From: Sinonovacula constricta
Taxonomy: Eukaryota > Mollusca > Bivalvia > Cardiida > Solecurtidae
Length of the DNA: 64,000 bases
Direction: 5' to 3'
Assembly: GCA_007844125.1 (NCBI GenBank)
Contig: CM017558.1
Location: forward strand, 49,384,772-49,448,771
Below the pieces are notes generated by a model. It saw nothing but the letters and a program-made list of their open reading frames with translations, searched no databases and was not told the origin of the DNA. This document shows, one piece after another, positions 23,959 to 35,500 of the stretch (positions within the stretch are counted from its first letter, which is position 1; each line of letters opens with the position of its first letter). The position numbers and the translations under genes were made by a program.

Positions 23959-24649
23959 GTAAGTACTAATTGCCTTTTTGTCACGTTTTTCCTGTTTGCC
24001 TTTGTCTAGAGGTTGTTTAGATTTAAATATCTAGGTGAGTCTTATACTAGGACCTTTTTTTATTTAACCAAATAGTTATAAAGAATTTGCAGAAACCTCC
24101 TTATGATCAAAATCAAGAATGCGTGGATTCTGTGCTTACATCTTTATTCGGCACGTTGCCTTCTATCACATGACGATTTTCTGCAATAAAACTATCCAGA
24201 GATACAATACAAAACAAGCAGTATTCTGTATGTCAAACAATCACTTATTAATCAGCCAGCAAAGTAATCAATCAATCAATGTAATACTAGCTCAAATACA
24301 TGCACACATGATAAGATCTATCTAAACAGATGTAAGAAGCATATTTACCGAAATATTATCAATGACATCTGTAGAGAAATATTTACACAAAAACTAGTTT
24401 GAGTTACTTCCCTTTAATCACCGAAGCATTGTACACAGTCACTTCTGTTTGCTAGTTACCATTGTTATGCTTGTGTTACTTCATTGGAGGTAAAACGTTG
24501 TTTATTAATACTCTTTGTGGAGACGACGTGAAATTTAATCATAAAGGGATTCTCTCAGAGTTATAGTATGCCAGGAATGCACTATATTTATTCATATAAA
24601 ACCGAATGATCCCTCACAGGGTCAAAATATTTATCGTTCAGGTGAACAC

Positions 24650-25600
24650 CAATCTCATTAAAATTATATCCTAATTTCCCTCATCTACTGTCCGTGATTA
24701 GGATCTGACTACATCGCATAAGAGGTCGTGTCAAAATGACCTTTGTGTAATTGAATATGCATAGACAAGTGCCCGTATTTCGACCAATGCAATCGCTCCT
24801 TTCAAAACTACTATAGAATCCTTCCCGATACAGCAGTCAACACATACCACTTTTTAAACCGCTGAATCAGCCATCCTTTCTATTGGCATGCATTAATTTT
24901 TACACATTTTGTTCAATCAACAATTTATCTATCGGTATCTACCATACATGTGAACTTTTTCTGAGGCTAAAGTGGGAGATTTTCACTTGCAAAGTGGGAG
25001 ATTTGTTATTTTTATATAAACAAAGAAGGAAGATATCTGTTCTCAAGAAGGGAGATTTCTGAAAATGTGTAAAACACCCCTCATTTTCAAGTAATTTCAA
25101 ACCTTGAAAGTGCGGGTCTCCCCCCAAAAGTGGGAGAGTTCACATGTGTGATCTACCATAACATTTCATAATTCCATTTTTAAGTAGAATACGAAAGGAT
25201 TTTCAACGCAACCCACTGCGAAAACGCTTTCGTTATCCGCCATGACAATTGCAGCGAGCGAGTTGTGAATATATTTACCAGTGTTACTAAAATAAGGATT
25301 TCTAGTTCAAAACTTCTTTTTGTTGGATGGTTTATACATATTTGTAGAGGTTATATATGTCTCTTTTGAAATATGTAAAGTTAAGTTTAAGAATGTGTGT
25401 AGATTGCATGCAATCACGAGTTAAACGCGACCCTTTACCATTAAAATTTTATAGCGTGTAGAACGTTGCTCGCAGTATACCACAAGATTTTGTTGCCGAG
25501 AATTTCATTGGCTACTGAAAAGGTCAATTTGAGGTGAACCGTAATGGGAAGTCATCAGATCCTATTACGCGTAATACTGGAGCTGATTTTAATGAGATTG
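24650..25600. mobile_element. 951-bp MULE-like DNA transposon, insert in unit A only
   Basis: Flanked by the 9-bp direct repeat GGTGAACAC (24,641-24,649 and 25,601-25,609); unit B keeps the empty site at 41,584-41,592. The ends are inverted repeats CAATCTCATTAAAAT, with weaker inverted similarity further in (GGATCTGA, TCAAA(A)TGACCTTT). The interior has an AGTGGGAGATT repeat around 24,970-25,010 and no transposase, so it is non-autonomous. The insertion postdates the 17-kb duplication. Confidence 0.85.
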
Positions 25601-26684
25601 GGTGAACACGACATTGATGTTTCTTGTTCTTTTATAGAAGTCTTGTCCAAACATGAGACGAATTGCTCAAATCATAGAATGTTGAACAGAAGTATTAATT
25701 ACTGTTACTATTACATTAGGTTTAGTCAAAGTTTACGAATGCTGTACTTATTTAACTTCCACAGCAGTGGTTTCGCATTGTTTGATATATACTTATTCAG
25801 TGTTGTAATATCTGTTACAATCGAATAAAGTTAAAAGGCAAATTATTTAAACTCTCTTTGTGCAAAGAATGATCAAAGAATTTCGATGAACTTAGGATAA
25901 ACAAGCAATATACACGTGTTTTAATGAAAAAACAGCATAGATTCGATGGTCCAGTGGTTAGGTTACTTTTATCCATCGATGTAGACGTAGACACTATAAT
26001 GCAAAATTTTAAATGTCGTTTGAATAATGTGCACTCGTTCAGAATACATTTGCAATATGGACACACCAGCATGACTATGTTCCGTCCACAAACTTCTAAG
26101 TACAGTTTTACAATATAAACTTAACTAAAATAGAAATAAAGTATATGAAATATAAAAAATTAAATTTGGGAATGTAACTTAAACAACTCGCCAGTTACAT
26201 ATGTTCGACACTGTTTCTTTAATTGGCATCGCTTTAGTTTTAAGTGATCTTCTTCTAAAATTAAAATTCTTCTAAAATTAAAATTGTTCTATAATGTTGA
26301 CTGGAGCATAATTTAGTATATGTACTTCATTTATAGAGGGACTTGTAAATGTCCGAATGACAAATGAAAAGTATCTAATTAGATAGGTGCAATAAAATCA
26401 AGATTTCGGTCCTATATATAAAATGAATACACATAAGGAGGCATATACACTTTTTCATTCGTGAAATTTTTTATTTCGTCGTTTTTATGTCGGCATGCTA
26501 AGCAAGTACTGTCTTTATGCAGCATGAGGTATATATAATTATTATGTGTAAGTTTAAATATTTCATTTTTCAGTTACGTGGCCTTATTTAATGTTAAACA
26601 GAACAAAAAATGATTTTCTACGTGCGACCTTTTTGCCTTTACATAGAAATATAAAATAATAAATAAAATAAATACAATTAAGGC

Positions 26685-27130
26685 GAATACTTACAATACA
26701 CGACCAGTTCTTACAGAAATCCCGTGAAACAATATTTTCGTAGCTTGATTTCGATTGTTGTTTTACTTTCGGAAGCCGTCGGTGTTTGTCTTTTACTACA
26801 ATAGTTACACGTGCTACTTTCGCTACCCGTTTTCGCGCTCGGACTTGACAAACAACAACAACAACAAATAACTATGTTAATCGCCGTTGCTTTGCCTATG
26901 ACTTTGCCTGCCCCAGGCGACATGTTTCTCTTTGTTTACACAAACATGAAGATGCAGAGTCATGGTCCTAAACACGCTTTTACTAAATGTTTATTGAAGA
27001 ATTCCAAGCGTCTTGATCACGTGACGCTAACAACGTCTAATAATAATGGAGGCAGGAGCTAGTTACTAAGTTGGCTTACCAAGCAGATGCGGATCGTACT
27101 TGTAGGCTCTGGTGGCTGTTACAGTGACAC
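26685..27130. other. GC-richer island with overlapping short ORFs
   Basis: Both strands are open for 70-83 codons (minus 26,711-26,923; plus 26,811-27,062), with a (CAA)n run near 26,850. The copy at 42,670-43,120 is nearly unchanged, but the duplication is recent, so conservation says little. It could be a captured first exon or an unannotated promoter; no domain is recognised. Confidence 0.3.
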
Positions 27131-27586
27131 TCTCCACTGCCGCCTTTGCTCCTTTTTATGTTAAATGTTGGAATTATACTTTCACATAGGTTCGTGACCT
27201 CTATTTATTCAAGTCAAGCAATGGTACAAACTTTAAGAAACTATTTATATTAGTGACACGAGCTATCTGCCATTAAGCCTTCTTATTTAAGATAGATTTT
27301 TGTCACAAAGCCAGCGGCCAGTATACATCCGCAGGTAGTTTCATTCATTTAATCAATGGTTTTATTGATTGATTAAAAAGAGATGCAAATTGCACATTTA
27401 ACATATGATGCGGAGAACCTGCAGAAAATGAATTTGGTCACGACTTCTGACGTCATGTACTCATGTGTTGATCGAAAAGATCATCGCATCTTTTAAAAGA
27501 TGATCGTTTTATTGTATTACTGTATTTTGCATAGGGATTCAGATCTGACTCATGTTCAGTCAGGCATGTGCATCCCCAAAAATGCG

Positions 27587-27730
27587 ACACTTGTGTCGCC
27601 AAAATGCTGTGGATAAAATGTTGCCATGCCGTAATGTCATAGATAAAATGTTGCGCGCCGACATGCCTGGCATAAGACGTTGCGTCCCGTAATGCCATGG
27701 ATAAAATGTTGTGTGCTTTAGCGCCATAGT
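27587..27730. repeat. 30-bp degenerate minisatellite
   Basis: Units around ATGCCATGGATAAAATGTTG repeat at about 30-bp spacing. The period is a multiple of three, which explains the 103-codon minus-strand ORF (27,453-27,764); I do not regard it as a gene. The copy in unit B is at 43,577-43,720. Confidence 0.7.
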
Positions 27731-27779
27731 TGCCTGCAAGTCCTGTCAAGCTTATGTTCCACAATAACTAGTGCATATA

Positions 27780-29160
27780 TTAAAATGAAAATTCACATTT
27801 TTTTCCTACTGATCGTACCTACAGGAAATAATTAACTTTGATATTTCACGGTGTATTAGCATTACGGTACGATCTTCAAAGCAACTAGTACCTATGAATG
27901 AAGTACATGAATTTTACCATTGCCTAATAACGCAATACTCGTTACTGTCGTAGTTTAAAAAACTGATGAAATGAATGCTAATTTATGAAATATGTTCCAC
28001 GGAACGCTACAATATAATTATGATAGATTTTATCTTATTTTGTCATTTCTTCTACAGATCGTTGTAAACAAAACTGCACAACTTCTAATGTATTGAGTGC
28101 AATTGAAAGTTGTCATGGTTTATCAAACTATATCACTCTTAAAATACAATGTAGCATTTAGCAATATTATTTCAGGTATCCATTTTCATTGTAAATAATA
28201 TATGATTGTGCAAAACAAGCTAATGTTTTGACTTTTTCGAATGCCCCGCACCCACCCCACCTCCGCCACCCAACAACCCAGGTACCCTCTCGTTCAAAAC
28301 AATTTTGCAAAAGTTGATAAACCAACTTACTTTTTATGATCATTTGTTTTAAAGAATATAATCAGCATGCAGGTTTCTTGATACATTTCTGTTTGGCATT
28401 GTTATTTTCTTATTAATATGTTAATGTCTGCTTTTGAGCAATATCACTCAACTGTGCAGCTTCATTTAGAATGGTTTGTTTAAGAAAGATCACAGGTATA
28501 CAGGCACATCTAAAATACAACAGTGTTCCGGGGTGCATGTTTCCTTTATTAACATGCATTCACTTTATTTTAAAACTACCGCTGTCTGTGTGTGACCCTG
28601 ACAAGATCCACATCTTTCACTAAGAGTGAACCGGAGCGGTGAAGAGGGTTCCGATATGTTTATACACCCTGTATCCATAATTTGGAGTTTGTAAGAAATA
28701 CGTACCTGTTCCTACTAGAAAAGTCGTGTACTAATGGTCACCGATAGATCAATCGTTCCCTTGCGAAACAAGGACAGTGATCTCACAGTTAAAGCACTCG
28801 ATAAATAAAATGAAACATTCCCAAGTTACTTACAAATGACAACATTTCTACATGTTTGGTTACAATTTTGTTGATAATAATACTATCGCATGATTGATCA
28901 AATGAGCTGTTCGTCAGTAAAATGACTTTAGCCTTAAACTGTTGATTATAACATTACTTATATAATGCGATTTCAAATACGAAGTCTAAGTCAATCTATT
29001 TTATCAAAATTTATGACTACATAATTATAAGTAATTACCGGTAACTGTAGTTTCATATTATTTCTGTATCCTCTCCGTAGGCAGAATTTTTACCATTTAC
29101 GCAGCAACTACTGACATGCATGTAGTTTGCATTATTAATGTCGCTATTATACTATTAAAC
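27780..29160. other. intron 1 of gene 2, no feature seen
   Basis: Apart from a C-rich patch at 28,241-28,280 nothing is recognisable. The last ~300 bp resemble the sequence upstream of coding exon 1 in gene 1. Confidence 0.5.
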
Positions 29161-29242
29161 ACACGACGAAACTCAATTGTTCTTGTTATTTCATTTCATA
29201 TATAATACAGTACTAATTGTCTTCACACACAGGAGATCTAGA

Positions 29243-29575
29243 ATGGCGACCAGAGGTACGACCAAAAGGTCGAGTAGCAAACGGATTATAGTGGCGGCCA
29301 TTGACTTCGGGACCACCTACTCCGGATATGCTTTTTCCTTTAAGGACGAATTCAACAAAGACCCTTTAACAATTAAAACATCTGAAACGTGGAATTCATC
29401 TACAAGTGGTCTTCAATCCCTAAAGACACCTACAGTTGTTCTTCTGGATAAACGTAAACAGTTAGTTGAATTTGGCTTCGAGGCGGAGGAGAAATATTTA
29501 CAGCTAGTGTATGAAGAGGAGCATGAGGATTATTACTTTTTCAGACGGTTCAAAATGTCATTACACACATCAGTC
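29243..29575 (+). CDS. gene 2 coding exon 1
   Basis: 111 codons, donor GTC|GTAAGT. Differs from gene 3 at only five bases by eye, four of them changing the residue (Ser/Arg 11, Arg/His 71, Tyr/Asp 90, Phe/Leu 100, approximate numbering). Confidence 0.95.
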
Positions 29576-32500
29576 GTAAGTTATTTGATTATAATATCAA
29601 TGAATACTTCACTGAAAGCAGAGATTTAATTAACGGCAATGACATCTGTAGAGAAATATGTACACAAAAACTAGTTTGAGTTACTTCCCTTTAATCATCG
29701 AAGCATTGTAAACTGTAGTAAACTTGAATAAATAATACTAGGCTGCGATAATGTATTTGTTGTCTTTAAGTAACAAGAAACAGTGCCCTCTACGCAATTA
29801 ACAGAAAAGACATTGTTTACGTGTATGTCAGTCACTTCTGTTTGCTAGTTACCATCGTTAAGCTGGTTTTACTTCATTGGGTAATACTGTTTGTGGAGAC
29901 GACGTGAACTTTAATCATCATATTTATATTTGCGACATACGCAATGCTATTCTTGAACTGTTTGTTTTCTAGAAGAATGGATCAGAGGTAGTTATGGAAA
30001 ATAAAAGGGTGATAACAACAATTATTTTATAGTTATAATTGGTAATATGCTAGAAAATGCTGGAAAGATTGACTAAAGTAAGTCTTTTGACGGCATAAAC
30101 AGAAGTGCACTTTGTTACATGACTTGGCATTAAAGGAAATATGTAAAAGGTGGTATCCGTCAGTTTTCCTATATCAAATACATGTAACACTATCTTACCA
30201 CTGCTGTGGGGAATTAGGGACATCATTTCTGCATAAACTCATACTTAAGTACAAGAAAAGACGGGTTTGAACATAATCTATATTGTGAGACAGTACATAT
30301 CGGGAACACTCATTATCAGTATTAATTCTTTCCAAATCTATAAAAAAAATCACGATTATGGTTCCTGCTGAAAACATATGTTGAAGTCGGGGCGGACTAT
30401 CCGGATGACAATATATCGTGATCTCAAAAGAAAGTCCATGGTTTTCCTTGTCTGGAAATAGCTATCACTACAGCATTTATTAGCAGGACCTTTTTCCCGT
30501 AACAAAGAATAATATGGTCAATTGAGGAAAGATTACTGGTCCAAACAGTCGGATACCACCATTAAGGCTGCTTAAAACATGTATGACCGAATTTAATCTT
30601 GTATTACTGTTTGCAAAACTGCTCAGATTTTCATTCTGCCTTGGTTGGACTAAGACAACGCTAATCCCTATTCTAGTGTCGCTACTCTTAAATGGCACAG
30701 GTGAATATTTAAAATGTTATTCATCCTCCATTATTACTATCATAGACATTGTTTTTATTGTGGCCCTAGTCTCTGATGCGAGGGTTGTAATAGATGAGTA
30801 GCCTCTAGATTCCCAAGCTAAAGTACATTTAAAATGAGTACTGTAAATATTAGGGTTTAGAAGTAAACATTGCAAAAACAAAGTTAACAGAATTTAGAAA
30901 AAGACGGAATATAACCAATAATGAGAAATATTCATATATTGGGCATGATTTTGAGGTGGTAAAGTCATTTGAATCACATTGGTAATGGTTTATCCATCAC
31001 GGGTTCATATCGAGGTAATGTAAATAATTTAAAAGGAGAAGGTGTTAAAGCTGAACTATTTTATTGCACAAAAAAAGGAAATCACAACTGATTCCACGAT
31101 CATTATGCCAATTTTCTTATTTCTTCGTTGCTTCAACTGTAAGCTTGCTTGTGGTCTGTGGGGTCCCAAAATTACCAAGCTCTAGAACATTTATATTTAA
31201 ATTTTTAATTTCATCAATGTATTTTTCAGAGTAGGATGTCCACTAGTGACGCTGGAATATACGGAGAATAAGAATTATATCTATTATACATATCACCTTT
31301 TGTGGGACTTAAATTTTTATGTTATTCTATGTATTCGAACAACATCATTACTGTTTGTCTATATAAACAATGTCTGAATGGTAGTTTATATGGTTGTAAA
31401 AATTATTTTATATTACAACCTTGTAATTCAGATATGGGTTTCTATATGTGTTCCGATGTCAAGATAGTGTGAATACAAAACACTTTTCTATACTATTTAA
31501 ACAATATATTGTTGATGTGTTTTCGCAATAACTGAGTGGTTCATTTAATCAGTCAATAATTTTAGATTTTTATAAACATGTAGAAAAAAATAAACATTTT
31601 ATCTGCAGTATAAAGCATAATTTGACATTATACTACCAGATTGAGGCCCTTTTTTGACAGATCGTTTTTGTAGAAATCATATAAAAAAGAAGATATAATT
31701 TGTCTATTTTATGATTATCATGGAATAGACGACGAGTTTCACTTTATTTGTATTTAGCCTGTACACTGTATTAGATTACATTAGAAAAAAATAGAAAAAA
31801 TAGATTTATTAAATTTTTCATTTGAGATTATCTGTTATTAAAATGAATATACTTTCCTATATCCTATTTCTTTAATATTAAATATTATTTCTTGTTATTT
31901 CTTGCACTATTGTGATCAATATATTTACTTTGTATCTTTTTAAGTTTCTACTGATATGGTGTATTATGTACAAATCTGAATAACTATATGTTTCTTTCTG
32001 TATACCATCAGATGTGATTTGTGTGTCTCACCTTTAATTAATGATTTGATAATTTAAAAAATGTTTCTAAAAAATCGCCAGTTTCAAGATTCAATTAATC
32101 TAGATAATGATGTTTGAAAAACAAAATTATGAATGCATGGTGAGCCGTAACATCTCCAGGACTCCTCTACTGGATCTAACCAATAATAATTAATACTGTC
32201 TTTCACATTCGACTATTCACAATTGAGTTCTAACTTTCAGAATATATTCTATATATTTTACCACATGAGTGAATGGCCATAGTACGACTTTCAACTTTTT
32301 TTTTCCATATTTAACCTACGGTATGTACGAATTTGTTGTTGTTGTCACAAACCATAAAAAATAATCGCCTTTTGGTTACTTTTTGTTTATTATTGTTAAG
32401 CTTGATGTGTTCTCTTGTATTACAAATGAAAGCACCATGAAAGTCTTACAGCACGATTTTTTTTTAAATTTTCAGCAAAAGTCAATGATGAACATACACT

Positions 32501-35500
32501 ATAAGATCAAAGACGAAAATGGCAAGGAGGTGGAAGCACTGACTGTGTTTAGCGAGTCGATTAAATATTTAAAGAAGAACGCCGAGGACCTTATCAACAA
32601 GAGGTACATTAATACTTTTGCCAACCTTGTTTATTTAAAAATGAGTAATGTTAAAGGTGGTATCTGGCAGTTTGAACATTTGTTTTTTCCATCATTTAAC
32701 AAAATAAATTACTATTACATAAAAACGTTCGGAAAAATAATGTTTATTGGTGCGCTACATACATGAGAAAAATAAAGCATAACGTCCCACGTATTATTAC
32801 AAAAATGTATTTCCGAGCCTGCACGATTAGAATTTTTCCTAAACTAAGACGACCGCGTGACCATATACTTCTGAAATCACGCTACATGATCATCCGGGTA
32901 ATTAGCTCTGACGTCGGTGAGTATATTTAGCCAAAGTCCATCATCGTGCTTATTTATAAATCTGAAAATATTGGACAATAAATGGGAAACATTTACGATT
33001 TCAAACTCTTCGATACCACCTTTAAGAAAAAAAATATATTAAGAGAACATTTTTTGTATAGAACCTCGCTTTTTTTAAAATATAGTTACGTCTGTCATTT
33101 TGACCTGGCAACTTCTAATGAAACTAATAGTCAGGCTTAATAGAACTTACGGAAACAAGTCCAGCTCTTAGAATGCTAAGGGTTAATATATCTGTCTTAA
33201 TATATCTGTCCCAATATATCTGTCCTAATATATCTGTCTTAAAATATCTGTCTTTATAAATCTGTCTTAATATATCTGTCATGCTTCACTTGTTAATAAC
33301 CTCTTCGATACTTGAAAAGGTAACTATATTTATTATGCACACACTTTGCAACGAAGACATGAAGCACAAATTCTGATCAAACTGTCTCCAGCGAGTATTA
33401 AAACTATCTGCCTAAACCTGATAAATTTGTCATAAGCAGGCCATGTTAATGTTAAACAGACCTTTCATTACTGCTTGGATTGATGGTTCTCTTAGTGGAA
33501 CGTTTAGTTAGATTTAAGTGTAAGATTATTTAATTGGCAGTTTACTTCAGTTGTTATGGCTTAAGGTCTGTTAACTTTTACCGCCTCACTTTAATCTATT
33601 AACAGGGGAAATGAAACAACACCAGACGACATCCAGTGGGTGCTTACCGTCCCCGCCATATGGTCTGACGGCGCAAAGCAATTCATGCGCAAGGCTGCCG
33701 AAAAGGTATTTAAATGATTCTTCGTGATTCGTCGACGCACACATTAAAAAAGAAAAATAAACTACACAGTATTTTCTAGCTGCTTGCTGCGCTAAACATA
33801 GGTATTTACATGTCATTGAAATGTCAAAGTTACATAAAATCAAGACAATACATATAGTTTAGCGAGCACAACAGTTACCGCAGTGAAACAGCAAAAGGGG
33901 CCGCCTGGGGTTCTTAAATACAGTTAACAGAGATTTACCCTCTCACTTTATGAAGGGTTACTAAAATACATGCAAAGATTTTTTTTTATTTCAAACGAAA
34001 CTATCTACGTGCTGACATATACTTAAATTAAGTTAAAAGATCATAAAATTAAAAAAAACACACGGAGTGGCGTGATTCAAAATGATTAAGGACAAAAGTA
34101 TTTTTGTAAGAACAGCTACAAAAAGGATAATCAAGGTAATTAGAATTATTTTTAAATCAAGGATAAAAAGTAACAGAGGAGAAGTTAACGTGATTGTACA
34201 AGCCTGTTCATGTGTAAATGGAGTTGAAGCACCAAAGTCTATGTCAAAGGAAAATACACGCAACAATCCTGATAGGATGGGCCTAATGATGCAATGGTAA
34301 TGTGCGTAGGTCGGCATCTATCCAACAGCGTCGTCAGTGAAATAGAAATACCATTAACAGCACACTCATATTGTCAAAACCTATATTTGGTCTTTCACAT
34401 TTTCATTCTTCTATAAAATATTGCTGTGACATTCCATGTTGTAACCCAATTATATTTTCGTTGAAGAACATGCGCTTCGTGTTCGCAGTAATCAGCATTT
34501 ATATGAATACTTCAAAGATTCGCTTTTTGTGTAATATTAAAAGGGCAGTCTACACGAACTGCCTCCATTCCGTTTAAATGCACGTTTCATCCGATTTAAA
34601 GTGGTGTTTTATGGGTTACTCTAGAAGTCTCAATTCTTAAGACAGAACAACAATATAGGCATACCCCCGCTGTGGATAGTGGGGCTATATATGGGCCACT
34701 TTGTCATTTTGTACCGAAATGTAGTAAATCAATTTCAAATATCAGAAAGTTGGAATAATGACAATCTTCAGTGATAGCTCTAGGTGCGGTACACTGTTTC
34801 TTTATTTGCTATTTCAGGCTTGTATCAAAAGCGGCCAACTAATGATCGCCCTGGAACCGGAAGCTGCCTCGATCCTCGGCATGCATCTCACATGGAAAAC
34901 GTTCAATGAATCAACCAACGACGTTCAGGCTCAAAGAGGTTTCCAAAATGGTTCTAAATACATCGTCGTTGATATGGGCGGTGAGTCGCACACAGTGCTT
35001 GTCACATATTTTTACATAGTATAAAACTTATTTGTCTATACATGTCCGCTTATATGGCGGCGCTCCAAATACACTACCGCCCAGCGCTACTGAGTCATAT
35101 TACATCAATATTTATGCAGTTTGTCATTTTTCCAACGGTTTTAAGATTTTTCTTCTAGGTGGTACCGTCGACATTACGCTACATCAAGTTGTGGATGAAA
35201 CTTCCCTTCGTGAGCTGGCTCCACCTTGCGGTGGACATTGGGGTGGTACAACAGTAGACGAAAGCTTTTTGGGCTTGCTTAAACGCATCGTAGGTATGTA
35301 GTTCGCTCTTTTTTGTTTGCTGTTTCTTCTCGGGTTTTCTTGGGGTCGGGCGGGCGTGTTGGGGAAAGAAAATTCTTAAATGTATAGAAGATGAGTAGGT
35401 CCTTCCTTTAAGATTGCTTAAATCACACATTGTATGTAAATCGTTGTTTGTAGTAATTGTTATTTGGGGGAAAGATGCTGGGGTAGGGAGGTTTGTAAAG

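Noticed and set aside
27453..27764. 103-codon minus-strand ORF (and 43,443-43,754)
   Set aside because: It covers a 30-bp minisatellite and shows a 10-residue period; no domain or start context.
33183..33280. CRISPR-like regular repeat
   Set aside because: Contiguous 14-bp units without spacers in an intron of a eukaryotic gene: a minisatellite.
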